A DNA stretch of 64,000 nt from Volvox africanus (GCA_030268105.1 BSDZ01000015.1:1515501-1579500); one strand, 5' to 3'; numbered from the stretch's first letter, positions 36,028-49,280 are shown. Program-made: numbers and translations. Notes: a model not told the origin generated them from the letters alone.

Positions 36028-39000
36028 TGCAGTTGTCGGATGACTAAGGCAATTACGCAGACCAGTTGTAGGTGAAGAGGAGCAGGAAAATTTTCAATAG
36101 CTGAATCAGTCTATTTTCTTATCCAATTAATTAAGATAGCTGCAGTTGCTGCGTGCCGAACGGTCCAGGAGGTCGAATCTGGCATCTTGTCCAACTCGAC
36201 ATCTAATGCACGTGCAACCCGAGCCTCCAATTACTTTAATGACATAACAGGAAACATGGAACTCTAAGATTTGGATTCCATGTTAGGAGATGGTAGGGGG
36301 CATCCTGCTGCGAACAAGAGGCGAAAATGCAAAGGCAGAGCTAGAGTCAAGCAAGCTGAAATCTATCACTAGTTAAATTTATTTTATATCCTAGTAACAT
36401 ATGCATAAGTGAAGAACGTAAAGATGCCCAAGATCAACTTTCCACATAATGACATTCGGACCCAGAATCGGCGCCTTTCCGGAAGGCCCACAAGTAAATG
36501 CATTCCAACTAGTTATCAATATAAATTTTAACTTGACTAAAGTAGTATGAGCCTACTATGTTATGACTGGGGATGAACGGCCTTACCGATGATATATTTA
36601 TGCGTGGCACTCATGGCACCTCACAACATGAAGTCGGCCAAGAAATCCTAAGGTTGTTGCTTTAGCACGTATAAACAGAAGCAGTTCCTAGCGGTGGGCC
36701 ACGTACGCAGACCCACCGTCTCTGTCCAACTCTGATGGGTGGCTTATGAAGAGCCGCAATGGTGTTCGCTGCTCTTTCCTATATGTATGGCGTCCTGAAT
36801 TATTTACGTCTAGGGTATGGCTAAATGTACTTCGGGTTTAATAGATAAACGACCACCAGTCTTACCGGGGACGGAGAACCTCTCACGCGTACGCACGCTG
36901 CAGCGAACCTTACGTAAGCGTAAGACGGCCTTCGTGTGGTAGACAGTCAAGATTAGTACAGCAATGGAAACAACGACTGTTTTTTTTCCGCGATTACCTC
37001 AATTGGGCAACAACACATCTTGGCGGGTCGCCCTTGGTCGCATTAAGGTATACTCTTGCAATTTCCAGATACCTCAGAAACTTCAGGTTTTCTCAACACC
37101 TTAATAAACCGTGTGGAGCTTCCGTGCAGTGAACAGAGCTCCCTGGATTTAAAGCCATGAAGCCATACACCTTTGCCTATCATGCTGGTAGCTTTCTAAG
37201 CACCCCCCAGTAAGCTGGTCAACCACCCTCAGCAACAGCCCATCATCTCCGGATGGGTGGCCGGCACCTGGTGTTGGATCTATGTTGTTGCAAGCCAAGG
37301 TGCTAGGGTATGAAACGTGCCGTATTCCCATGTCCCCAGGCAAGGAGCACGGCCTGAATAGACCCGCGTGCCCCCCACGACTCACAACTCCGCGTCCCTC
37401 CACCCGTCCCTGACAGTAGCATGCATGGATCATGGGGCTTATGGCCAACAATAAGGCAGCGGCGCGTGACGCATCGCCGATGGATTTACCCTAATTAAAC
37501 CCTAAGTGACGCATCCGTAGTCTCATGCAGCATCCCACTGAACCGCAAGCCATATACCGTATCCACTGCATCCAACACCAACGATACATCGATGCCCATA
37601 TATCCAACAAAAGCAACGCAAGCAATGAACGAATAGTGCACGCTGTTGTGTATAGACATGGTGCTGGGAACCGCTAACAAAGCCCAGCATCATCTAACTC
37701 GAATCTTGATGGTGCACAACAGTGCGCGACGCAAATAGGTCCATCTCGGATACTGGTGAGTGCGGAGGTACGTCATACCGCCAGCAGCTTGCACGCATAT
37801 AGCCATTGCCGTGCAACTGCTCATTCACTAACCCAAGCATGGGGCAAAAAAATTTAATGTCCTCAACCCTTTCATCCGGGAGTTCATTAGGTTGCCGCCA
37901 TAAAAATGCCGTGAGGACATCCAACGAAGGCAGTTGGCAACCATGCACCAGCAAACAGACACCAGGCGGTTTCCGTTCGTCTACACGTGTCATTCGTCCC
38001 TTCGTCCATCCGTCTATAAGAGCGGTGGGGGAACGGAGTGCCTTGCACGTGCCGTACACCACATGACCAAATTGTTGACTAAATCTGCACATCGAGCTTT
38101 CCCGCCTTCACGCCGATGCACACCGCAACGCATGGAGGCAAGTACGAATGTATGTGCGTATCACATCATATCTACATTACTTAGCTCTCCCCATGGGGGC
38201 ATGGGCGCATGGGCGCATGGGGACAATCGGCCATCCACTGCATCTAAGTACATCCGCATTGCGGATTGAACACCCTAAGTGGGAGGTGGAGCCCGGGAAT
38301 CCTTGCAGAATGCTTTAAGAAGATTTGTGTAAGACGATGCGAGCCGCTCCGTGAGCTCCGAAACCGTTATGAACGGACTTTGGAAAAAACCTCTGCGCAA
38401 ACCTCTGCGCAAACCTCTGCGCAAACATGACCAGACTGGACTGCCCGGAAGTCAACGAACTACCATCGGGAGTCAGCACACATTTTCTCAACTGAACAGT
38501 GATTGCCGTACATAATCAGTAGGCCGGTAGGGCTTACATTAGACAGCCCGAGCCTGCGTGCCAAGTTGGTCGCAAAAATGCCGTTCATACGGCAAATACG
38601 GTAATATGAATCACCGATACAAAAAGAGACATGTGTCAAATGCTATGCAGGACCAAGTACTGCACAAGCACGAACTTTATAGCTAGAACTAACATGTCCC
38701 GCAGTCGAGGTCAAACGCAGGTCGCCGAATCCGTCTCCATCCACTGGCATACTGCATACCATCAAATTAAAGCTTGTAATAGGGGCTTAAACGCTAGCCA
38801 TGCTCAACTCCTCCTCGGCCCTCCTCCTCCTGTTCCTCCTGGGCAAGCAGTGCAAAATGCCAGAGGGCCCTCCCCACAACGAAACTCACTAAACACATTC
38901 ATATTCTGTCGATTACACGCCCCAATGGCTGCGATTCTTCCTTCCGCGGCATTGGAAATTTTGATAACGGTGTGCTAGCGAAAACATGATGTGGCAGAAC

Positions 39001-39194
39001 GCCAAAGTCCTCCCTCCTTCCTTAACATATACTTATGAGAAAGGAAGGAAAACGCACAAAAGTGCATTGACGTGTAGCTAGAGGCATTGACGTGCCACAC
39101 CGCTGCGCATCACAGAGATGAACAAACCTAGCCGGGCCCTGTGTGGCCCATATATAAACTCGTTGTCCATAAAATTTTTATCCCCTGAGAATCT
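36028..39194. other. Intergenic region upstream of the oxidase gene, no firm gene
   Basis: The first few hundred bases should hold the oxidase promoter. On the minus strand, open stretches at 38092-37694, 37680-37495 and 37451-37149 lie in a row and read like broken protein (for example VGYMGIDVSLVLDAVD), but I cannot assign a family or join them. Small direct repeats occur, such as three AACCTCTGCGCA units near 38389-38425 and GCGCATGG units near 38200. Confidence 0.4.
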
Positions 39195-39384
39195 TCAGAA
39201 CATTTGTTGTAAGAACCATTTTTGAAAGAAACGTTGTGCAATGTAAAGAAGGCTGATGCTTAACAGTGGCTGGCCTCTAACGAGAACGGAAAGAAGCGAA
39301 GCGCCTGCAGGTGACGGCTGCGCCCGCGTAGGCAGGTAGACCTTGTACACACAGCAGCTCATCACGTTCTGACGACTTTGACAG

Positions 39385-40467
39385 CTAGTCACCAGAGATA
39401 ATGGAATCTGGATCCCGCTCTGGATCCTGTTCTGGATAAACCCGCTGATGGCTGCCGAGCTGCCACTGCCGATAGGGACCGCTGCTAACCCCCCAACAAA
39501 ACCCACTACCACTACGAGGGCCAACACCGTGAGCGTCCCCGCAGTCAGCGTCGACGGCTGCTGCACTTGATTCTGCGCCTGGGGTTGGGGCTGCAGTTGC
39601 AGTTGCCACCTTCTTGGGTCTCTTGGTGGCTGCTGCCCTCTGCATCCCTCTACCTCCCTCCTCATGATCTGGGTTACCGTCAGCGCAGTCGAGCGCTATG
39701 AGGTCCACCATCGAGGGAAGAACGAAGTGGCTGTCGAGGACTGCTGCGTGAGGGTACGGATGACTGTGTGAAAATGATGTAATCATCGGCACGGTGTAAG
39801 AAGGAAAACACATCGATGACGACGACCGCGACCATTGCTGCGTAAAACTACTGTTGCTGTTGCTGCTGCTGTAACTGCTATTGCTACAACTGCCGCTGCT
39901 GTTGCTACCGCAGGGGTCCCCGCCAACGGAGAAAAAGGTGTCGGAAAGGTCGACAATGCAACAAGAATTGATCAACAACGCGCAGCTCGGCAGACCGGTT
40001 GGCGGGGAAAATCCGAAAGATGATGTTGCGGTTGTTGATGATGCTTGCTCGTTGTTGGGGTGTCGACGCGCGCCATCCTGGTCATTGCCCTCCTGAGACA
40101 TAGATTTATCCACAGTCAGATGACAATCCTGGTCCCCATAGCAGTCCCGCAAGCCGTTGGGGCCCCGCCGAGCTTTGCGACTTCGGCCAGCGCTAGCACC
40201 AGAACTCAGCAGATGGCAACCAGGGATATGTGGGGTACTTGCTTGTCTGAATACTTTGCTTAGAGAGGGCTTCCAGTGCTTGGACATGTTATATAGCCCC
40301 CGTTGATAATTCCCGATGTAACTGAAGGGAAGCGCTGTGGAAATTATCGAGCTCTCTCGAACACGCAAAAAAGCTTCTATGATAATGTATTGCGTCCTGT
40401 GAGTTGTCGGGTTTGGCTGTCCGAGTGCCCGTGTCGACGGCTTGCAAAGGCTTAAGTATTGGCTCAA
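39385..40467 (-). CDS. Hypothetical protein, Ser-rich, possible single transmembrane C-terminus in another frame
   Basis: A 360-codon open frame with no recognised domain; a likelier start is the ATG at 40287 (MSKHWKPSLSK). It has a Ser/Asn run and a basic patch (KRPKKV). A different minus-strand frame (39665-39195) contains a strong membrane segment, LTVLALVVVVGFVGGLAAV, near 39550-39490. The true gene may switch frame through a short intron near 39680 (GACGGTAACC would be a donor), or this may be a decayed gene. No operon-like or functional context is visible. Confidence in a real gene is low to moderate. Confidence 0.35.
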   Translation of the reverse strand: MSQYLSLCKPSTRALGQPNPTTHRTQYIIIEAFLRVRESSIISTALPFSYIGNYQRGLYNMSKHWKPSLSKVFRQASTPHIPGCHLLSSGASAGRSRKARRGPNGLRDCYGDQDCHLTVDKSMSQEGNDQDGARRHPNNEQASSTTATSSFGFSPPTGLPSCALLINSCCIVDLSDTFFSVGGDPCGSNSSGSCSNSSYSSSNSNSSFTQQWSRSSSSMCFPSYTVPMITSFSHSHPYPHAAVLDSHFVLPSMVDLIALDCADGNPDHEEGGRGMQRAAATKRPKKVATATAAPTPGAESSAAAVDADCGDAHGVGPRSGSGFCWGVSSGPYRQWQLGSHQRVYPEQDPERDPDSIISGD

Positions 40468-43400
40468 GTATCAATACTTCGTTCAAAATTATTACAAATA
40501 TGAAGTCGGACGAAATATAAATGCTACGTTGAAAAGTTGTGAATGCTAGCAAACTGGGTCAGGACTGCGGTTCAGGCTGTACCTGTTACACAATGTGGGA
40601 ATGCTCGCGGCGAAATTTTGATGTTGAAGAAGACAAAATAACATGTGGGTATGGAAAATTATATGTTTAGTGTCATCAAATCTGAAAGCGAAAAGTTGTG
40701 TCCGAGTTGAAAGAAGATTACATGATTGGGAATTATTTGTACCTGGGCTCTAGCAGGGTAACGGCGAACGGGGACCAGGGATCGTCACGGACTCATGGTA
40801 ACGGGTTGAAAACAGGAATCAATTTTATTATACATGAAGTCCCTGAAGATGTTGAATTAGAAAAATCAATGGCTACTGGAATATGAGGTTAGATATGCAA
40901 GCAAAATGCATGGAACTCTTCCGTCGCGTTGAATATGGCACATGCGAGAATATATTAATTAAATTGTACAAAAATGAGAGCAAACAGCAGAAGCTCTCTG
41001 TAGCTTTATTTGTAATATCATGGTGGCACTGGGAAACAAAGGTACCGCCTGCACATAGGCTGAATTTAGGCGGAAAAACATCCCACCGAGTAAAGATATC
41101 ATTTTTTGAATAATAAATTTATATATAACTGATTTTTTTCTGATTATCTCGCAAGCAGGATCAGACCAGCCTTGCCCAGAGTCTGCCCGTGGATCCTAAA
41201 GTGTCCCCAAGCAGTCCCAAGCACTGTGGAAGCAACACATAACGTCGACACGGCATCGCTCCGATCACAATTCTGATTCTAACCATGATGAAACACGCGG
41301 AATGCTAGAGACATGTTCCTGTAGTCCCGAAAGCTGCAACCGTTTCTACGCCGTACCTACGCCGTACCTAGGTCGTCCCGTGGTCTTCCCGTACTTCCGT
41401 TCCTTGCATACGGGTTTATGAAAATGTCCCCTTTCAAATTAGGAATTTCAAACATGTCTCTTGTTAGAGCTATTGTAAATATTGTCCTATCAAATATATA
41501 AGGGGTGAAATCAGAGTAACGGAAACGTTTGCAGCGATGGATAAATCACATGCCCGCATAGATAAAACACAAAATGTTCAATGATTGGGAATTGAGAAGG
41601 TATCTTTGGTCCATCGGCTGAATTTTCGACGCACAGCAAGGATATCGTTCTTGTCATATCGAATAGCAATTAAGTTGGTAATTGTGAGTATTAAGAATGA
41701 CGTCGCCTACCTGCCATTACGGGTCTAGCTATAGAGATGCATTTTACCAGGTAGAGCAAACACCTACGTACCACTTCCGGCTCTAAGTTCTCCTACATTT
41801 TTACAATCGCTTTCTGAATATATTTATTGTTTATTAACCAACTTAAACGAACGCAATGGCTTTGAAGCACCTGTGTCAGAAGCTCACCCGTGCGATGCCC
41901 CGTTGGAAACATTGGTCAAGTAGGGTATCTGATTATCTCTATCATTATTTTCTGGGTTTTTGTTGGGATGAACGATAAGAGAATAAGAAGAAAGAAAGAA
42001 GTAATACCACGAGGGCGGGGCTCTTTCCCCACTAACGGTTCTGGCCGCTTTTCTGAGGTCCCTCTCAATCCTGGGACCTGTGCAGGCCCGACTGATGGGG
42101 CCGTCTTCGTCCAGGACAGCGCTGACTGCAACTTGGCGGTCATGTGCAGGGAGCTCAGGTGTGATAAGCGGGAGGGACTGGGCCAACCGGTGGTGCAAAA
42201 GCCGGAGGAAGGGATCAAAGTGAAGTCCCATCTTGAGGACGATAGCCGATGTGCACTTTCCAGACAGGACACGGGATAAGGATTCGTTAAGGATCTCCGT
42301 GAAGGTTATGATAGAGCGCGGGTGGGCACCCGGGAGACGTTAACTGGTGAGCGCAACAACCTGTAACGCTGTGAGGTAGGTTGCGTTGCGCTTCATCCCT
42401 GTCGCCTCCCTCACGCAAATGCAAATCATTATTAGCCGTTCTTATCATCAAGAGGAAGGGGCAAGGATTAGTATTGCCGCTCTGTTTGTTTTAAGATTTA
42501 TGGGAGGTGTAGATGACAGGTTTTGCGAAGAGGGAGGACTGAGATCAAACACGATTACCCGGGTAATTGGGAAAAAATAAATAGGCAAGCGAACCCATAA
42601 AATTCAATCAAGAAACCGAAACAGGACTTATCTTGTTAGCTATCTTACAGAATTCGAATGAGCATGCTAGTAAAATGATGAAGATATCCTTTAAAACGGT
42701 GATTCCATCCGAACAAAACGACCGGTGTGACCAAATTGATATCAGTACATCAGTTGTACCCATACACGAGATCTGTAATAAAATGATAACGGGTAAGCAC
42801 ACGTGAAAACCAGTGCGAGTGATCACACACCCAGAGCACGCGTTTGCAGACGCATGGTGGAGGGTTGGGTTGGGTTCTGTGTGCTCTTACATGGCTTCCG
42901 GGCTGTCCAGGCTGTCCGGCCTGTCGATATAATGCCCAGCGGGGGAGCTGGGTTTCTTACGGCGGCACATGGATTCTGCTACCGCCCACGTACAATACAA
43001 TCTAACGGGTTTGACAGGAGCATGCCGGCTGTCTACTGTCAAAATCTTGGGGGCGTAACATGTGGGTCCTATGTATCCCAATTCCTATTACATTCGTAAT
43101 ACAGTCCTGGGACTCCTTCCTACTGTTCTAGGCTGGAAACACCCATCTTTACCGGCTTTAGACAAGAATGAGCCCTGCCTCCGCCCATCATCGCCCACAG
43201 GGGGCGTCCACCCGTGGTCATTGGACCACGGAGTGTGAAACTGGGTACTCTACAAACTCCTAGACCAGTGAACTATGTTAAGTGGCGCCTTTGACGCATG
43301 CGGAACATGAGATTAACAATTAAAGACCATGACCACCCATGCCAGTGCACATCACGGTGCCCATCTTAAGCTGCAAACGTACAAAGACGCCGCTGAGGTA

Positions 43401-43956
43401 GTGGGTGGGTGGGTGGACCTAAGTGCTCAAGACAAGCGTCTGGAATAAAGACCTGCACGCCACATGCGCCATTATGGTGCCAATCTGCGTGTTAGGGAAA
43501 GCATATGATCCTTCAGCAAGCATGTCAGCGAGGTTGCTGCGCCTACCACATCTCGGTTTGGGTAGGGGGCTGTAGTGGCATTCTTTCGGATTGTCCTTGC
43601 ATTCATCTTCTAATATTTCAAATAGCTGGACGCTATAAGCTTTCCTGATATTGCGCCTTATCCTGGTGCACAATCTGCTGAATTCAGCGTTGGCCGTGGG
43701 GTCGTCCTATTCACCGTTAGTGCGCATATTTGCCTTATGTTGTAGCATATCTGTCCTGGCTTCCTCAAACCCTCTTGCTCACCAAGGAGCATAGGACCCG
43801 TTTCGAGCGTACCTTTCGGCTTTGTTCGAGTACACAGAGGTTAATCCTCAGCACTTCTCAGCAACCTTCCAACGATTCGTGCCATACAATCGCTTGATAT
43901 TAGTCATTAGGCAAAGAATTGAGCGTGTCTATGAATGGTACGAAATGTCGTTGGGG
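40468..43956. other. Intergenic region left of the large inverted repeat
   Basis: No ORF with family features. The stretch at 41884-42280 is open on both strands for over 100 codons and is locally GC-richer than its surroundings; it may be a fragment of an older gene or element but shows no motif I know. A 10 bp unit (TACGCCGTACC) is repeated near 41350. Confidence 0.4.
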
Positions 43957-46287
43957 CTCGGAACGTCCTGGAGCGTGAACCCTTTGATATATAATACGGT
44001 TCAGCGTGATGTATCATGCTGTTTTTAAAAAATCTCTAAATTATGGCAATACTTGAAATCTTGAACTTTTGACAGCTCATTGACCACCACCTTGAAAACT
44101 CTACCAAGTGCAGTTACTCGTTGGTTCCATGGCAAGGTGAGGCAAACATAGGCGGACCTGTTTTAATACATTTCTGCGCGTTCCTGCTGCTGTTGCGCAA
44201 ACGGAGTGACCTGTGTGAGGGGTATGCTGAACGCACCACACAGGGTTACTTGAGTTGGGACCCTAAGAAAGGAGAGGGATCCCAGTATGTGATGGATGAC
44301 ATGCGACGCGTCCTAAAATGGGCCAAGTCCGTCGACATGGAACGCGTGCTTCACCACATCGAGTACTTGGCGGGCCACGGCAGGCAAATGCAGAGCGCAC
44401 TGGGTCAAGGTCATATCACAGAAGACGTGTGTGCTTCCTTACAATCTGGCCGTCCGACGGTGAGTTTTGAAACCGGGGCTCTGTTTCCACCCCACTTGGC
44501 TCTGCCGGGGGAAGCTGGGCACCAAGCAAGTTCCTAATGTTTCTTCGTCACCTGTCGCGACAATATTTTTTCTCAATTTTGAACGTGCAGGTGCAGATAG
44601 CTGCTGTGTAAGCTCTGCGGGCTCTGTGCAGGCGTCATGTGGAAAACTGCGACATCGTCATCGCAACTTTTCACAGCAGCTTTCTTTGGCTCCGTCGGTG
44701 CCTGCTGGATTACATGCTTATGTTAATGTGTGCGTGACAGAACGACCTGGCAATAGCCGCTATGGGCTTACCGTGTGAGTTGTTTGCGGAGAAGACCTCG
44801 GAGTTGCTGGACCAGCTGACGCAGTCCACGTACATTATTGGCAAGCTTGTGAAGATGGTTCAAGGCTGGGGTATGCAAGCCTGAAACACAACCTCACCAG
44901 CAGCTGGCAACTGCGAGTTGGCCCGGGGCATGTTGGGCTTCTTTAACACCATAGCGACAGCTGGGGGCACGAAAATGCACCGCAGTTTGGACAAGGGCGG
45001 AGTTACGGCGCTGTGCTTGCAGCTCGTGGAGGAGTGCCCTCAGTAGCAGTCGCTCGTCCGTGGTGCCATGGCCCTCGTTTCCGTCATGGTCCTGCAGGTA
45101 TGTGTGAGTGTTGAGGGCACAGGGTTCAGAGGTATAGATTCTCAACAGATAGGCTTCATGACAATTGCCTCTTTTGTTGTACGGCAACATACGGCAATAT
45201 ATATGTATACATTATTACATTATGCTTTTTATACATTACACAGATTTGAATGATGGTGGAAGTGAACAATCCTCTGCAAATAGGGCGTATTCGTCATGTC
45301 TAATTAGAGACGTGCACACTAGATTCACACCTACCCCTCACACGGGTGTGGGGGATATGGAACTTCCTGCACAGGGGCATGTACACACCTTTCGCTTCCT
45401 TCGGTGCATATCATGCCTCATTTTGTCAGCCACTAGTTGATGACGCATACGAGGTGCTGCTCTGTCCTATGGTTTGCAGGTGCCAGCACAGCAACTTGAG
45501 TTTGAAAAGAACCAAGGGGTGCAGCGGCTGCTTCAACTGCTTAACCAGGGAATGCTGGACATGTCCATGGGCGGAATGGTAACTGAGGTGCTGGCGTCCG
45601 CCGCCTCTTCATCCCCAAAGGTGGCAGATACCATCCGTCTGCAGGGCTTGGGCACAGTGACAGACCTCCACGCCTTCTACATGAGTGGCTGGTACAAGGA
45701 GTTCAGGGTGAGCAGCTGCGGGGCTAGTAGGGAGCGGCTAGCTGTACCAATGCCGTATATGTGTTGATGTCTACTTGCTTGAAATGAACTGAGTTCCTAA
45801 CCTGGAACTGCGCATTGATTAGCTTTGCAGCTTTGATCCCCCCTCCGCCATCATGGCAGCACTGCAGCAGCTGCTGCTGGTTACAACTGTAGCCTCTGTC
45901 CATCCCCGCCTTTCCACACCATCCATTCGGGCTGTGAAACAGTGTTACTCTGCAACCCACAGATCCGTGCTCCAAAAGTGCTGAGATGGAGTCCTCAGTA
46001 CCCGCTCCACAACTGCCACCATGCAACACGGAGATCCTTGAGCCGCTCCTGCGTCTCCTCGCTACAGTGACGATGTCCTCCACGGGCGAAATGCCGCTGT
46101 CGGATCAGGGGCTCATGCTGCTTGGGGTCGCCGTGAGGGCCGGTCTGGCCCATGCGGCCGGAGAAGGCTACAAAGTAGCGACTGCAGCGGCGCAGGTGCA
46201 AGGGTGGACGGTTGAGGGGCCGGGAAGGTTTGGGTACCTATATACTTTTGGTTGTATGCTACCATCATCATGGAAAACATGCCGTTG
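43957..46287 (+). repeat. Left arm of a 2331 bp inverted repeat
   Basis: Every position x in this arm pairs with position 93237 - x in the right arm (46950-49280). The offset stays constant from end to end, so there are no insertions or deletions between the arms. I saw only scattered substitutions, for example in the codon before GACATGTCC near 45556. The arm carries exons of a gene fragment on the plus strand. Confidence 0.97.
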
Positions 46288-46947
46288 TCCTGGTGTGCTG
46301 TGGAAGGCTTTCAAACCCACATATGATCCCACATCAATAAACTCCTCCATTTCGTACGCAGGTCGCCTTGCACCTGTCCTGCAAGGCGGACGTATCGCTG
46401 TCTCCAGTGCTGTGTGGTAATGATGTCATGGGGCCCATGATTGAGATGGTGGACCTGGCGTGCAGACGAGCTGCAGCCGGCGAGGTCAAGGACGCGTGGA
46501 TTCTGCATGGGGGCTTGTGTGCTGCTGGCTTCCTGAGCAAGGTGCGCAGAATCCTTGGAGGCTTTAGTCATCTCCTTGGATTTGTTGGACTAAGAAAGCC
46601 GTATGGGTACAGCACGGACGTGTTTTACTCACGTATTTGTGCACCCGTCAGGCCAGCTTCCTTTGCTGTCGGTTATGTGTGTGTGCTATATATCTATGCG
46701 TGGTTTGAACAGTGCCCCAAATGCCATACTGATTTTGTGCCGTGGTTGCCTTGACAGGTACTTGTTGCCAGGCTAAGGAGCAACGATGTGCAGCTGGCAG
46801 AGGTGCTGAACAGTGACCTGCTGATTAAGCTTGTCACGCTAGTGGGCCACTCAGCGGACGCAGTCCTGGTGGCTGTCAACGTGATGGAGCCGTGCTACAC
46901 TGAACCCATCACCCCTGAGGGCCTCGGGTCAGGACTGCCCTCGACAG
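44075..46947 (+). pseudogene. Truncated multi-exon gene fragment, helical (possibly ARM-like) protein, in the left arm and spacer
   Basis: Likely exons: 44075-44136 (uncertain), 44244-44459, 44741-44870, 44904-45097, 45480-45707, 45986-46195, 46362-46541 and 46758-46947. From the second on the phases agree. The product is rich in Leu/Ala helices, for example GVQRLLQLLNQGMLDMSMGG, EILEPLLRLLATVTMSS and DLLIKLVTLVGHSADAVLV, which suggests an alpha-solenoid, but I cannot name the family. An in-frame TAG at 45044-45046 breaks the fourth exon. There is no start codon exon on the left and no end on the right, where the fragment is cut at the repeat junction. It is therefore a captured and duplicated piece, unless the TAG lies outside the real exon. 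Exons at 46362 and 46758 exist only once, in the spacer. Confidence 0.6.
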
Positions 46948-46949
46948 GT
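46288..46949. other. 662 bp unique spacer of the inverted repeat
   Basis: Single-copy sequence between the arms, holding the last two exons of the gene fragment. The left junction falls within an intron. The right junction (46950) lies just behind the GT that would follow the last exon. Confidence 0.9.
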
Positions 46950-49162
46950 CAACGGCATGTTTTCCATGACGATGGTAGCATACAACCAAAAGTATATAGG
47001 TACCCAAACCTTCCCGGCCCCTCAACCGTCCACCCTCGCACCTGCGCCGCTGCAGTCGCTACTTTGTAGCCTTCTCCGGCCGCATGGGCCAGACCGGCCC
47101 TCACGGCGACCCCAAGCAGCATGAGCCCCTGATCCGACAGCGGCATTTCGCCCGTGGAGGACATCGTCACTGTAGCGAGGAGACGCAGGAGCGGCTCAAG
47201 GATCTCCGTGTTGCATGGTGGCAGTTGTGGAGCGGGTACTGAGGACTCCATCTCAGCACTTTTGGAGCACGGATCTGTGGGTTGCAGAGTAACACTGTTT
47301 CACAGCCCGAATGGATGGTGTGGAAAGGCGGGGATGGACAGAGGCTACAGTTGTAACCAGCAGCAGCTGCTGCAGTGCTGCCATGATGGTGGAGGGGGGA
47401 TCAAAGCTGCAAAGCTAATCAATGCGCAGTTCCAGGTTAGGAACTCAGTTCATTTCAAGCAAGTAGACATCAACACATATACGGCATTGGTACAGCTAGC
47501 CGCTCCCTACTAGCCCCGCAGCTGCTCACCCTGAACTCCTTGTACCAGCCACTCATGTAGAAGGCGTGGAGGTCTGTCACTGTGCCCAAGCCCTGCAGAC
47601 GGATGGTATCTGCCACCTTTGGGGATGAAGAGGCGGCGGACGCCAGCACCTCAGTTACCATTCCGCCCATGGACATGTCCTGCATTCCCTGGTTAAGCAG
47701 TTGAAGCAGCCGCTGCACCCCTTGGTTCTTTTCAAACTCAAGTTGCTGTGCTGGCACCTGCAAACCATAGGACAGAGCAGCACCTCGTATGCGTCATCAA
47801 CTAGTGGCTGACAAAATGAGGCATGATATGCACCGAAGGAAGCGAAAGGTGTGTACATGCCCCTGTGCAGGAAGTTCCATATCCCCCACACCCGTGTGAG
47901 GGGTAGGTGTGAATCTAGTGTGCACGTCTCTAATTAGACATGACGAATACGCCCTATTTGCAGAGGATTGTTCACTTCCACCATCATTCAAATCTGTGTA
48001 ATGTATAAAAAGCATAATGTAATAATGTATACATATATATTGCCGTATGTTGCCGTACAACAAAAGAGGCAATTGTCATGAAGCCTATCTGTTGAGAATC
48101 TATACCTCTGAACCCTGTGCCCTCAACACTCACACATACCTGCAGGACCATGACGGAAACGAGGGCCATGGCACCACGGACGAGCGACTGCTACTGAGGG
48201 CACTCCTCCACGAGCTGCAAGCACAGCGCCGTAACTCCGCCCTTGTCCAAACTGCGGTGCATTTTCGTGCCCCCAGCTGTCGCTATGGTGTTAAAGAAGC
48301 CCAACATGCCCCGGGCCAACTCGCAGTTGCCAGCTGCTGGTGAGGTTGTGTTTCAGGCTTGCATACCCCAGCCTTGAACCATCTTCACAAGCTTGCCAAT
48401 AATGTACGTGGACTGCGTCAGCTGGTCCAGCAACTCCGAGGTCTTCTCCGCAAACAACTCACACGGTAAGCCCATAGCGGCTATTGCCAGGTCGTTCTGT
48501 CACGCACACATTAACATAAGCATGTAATCCAGCAGGCACCGACGGAGCCAAAGAAAGCTGCTGTGAAAAGTTGCGATGACGATGTCGCAGTTTTCCACAT
48601 GACGCCTGCACAGAGCCCGCAGAGCTTACACAGCAGCTATCTGCACCTGCACGTTCAAAATTGAGAAAAAATATTGTCGCGACAGGTGACGAAGAAACAT
48701 TAGGAACTTGCTTGGTGCCCAGCTTCCCCCGGCAGAGCCAAGTGGGGTGGAAACAGAGCCCCGGTTTCAAAACTCACCGTCGGACGGCCAGATTGTAAGG
48801 AAGCACACACGTCTTCTGTGATATGACCTTGACCCAGTGCGCTCTGCATTTGCCTGCCGTGGCCCGCCAAGTACTCGATGTGGTGAAGCACGCGTTCCAT
48901 GTCGACGGACTTGGCCCATTTTAGGACGCGTCGCATGTCATCCATCACATACTGGGATCCCTCTCCTTTCTTAGGGTCCCAACTCAAGTAACCCTGTGTG
49001 GTGCGTTCAGCATACCCCTCACACAGGTCACTCCGTTTGCGCAACAGCAGCAGGAACACGCGGAAATGTATTAAAACAGGTCCGCCTATGTTTGCCTCAC
49101 CTTGCCATGGAACCAACGAGTAACTGCACTTGGTAGAGTTTTCATGGTGGTGGTCAATGAGC
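46950..49162 (-). pseudogene. Inverted second copy of the gene fragment (first six exons)
   Basis: Mirror exons on the minus strand: 49162-49101, 48994-48778, 48496-48367, 48333-48140, 47757-47530 and 47251-47042, with edges within a base or so. It carries the same in-frame TAG (48193-48191), so the stop predates the duplication. It lacks the two 3' exons that lie in the spacer. A few amino acids differ from the left copy, for example MQDMS for MLDMS. Confidence 0.6.
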
Positions 49163-49280
49163 TGTCAAAAGTTCAAGATTTCAAGTATTGCCACAATTTA
49201 GAGATTTTTTAAAAACAGCATGATACATCACGCTGAACCGTATTATATATCAAAGGGTTCACACTCCAGGATGTTCTGAG
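46950..49280 (-). repeat. Right arm of the 2331 bp inverted repeat
   Basis: Reverse complement of 43957-46287 with no length differences. It ends exactly one base before the LTR that starts at 49281. Confidence 0.97.

Noticed and set aside
37149..38092. Chain of minus-strand open frames as a transposase or other gene
   Set aside because: No catalytic motif or family signature, and the pieces cannot be joined by splice sites with confidence.
41884..42280. Overlapping open frames on both strands
   Set aside because: Explained by locally higher GC. Neither translation shows a domain, and no exon partners were found.
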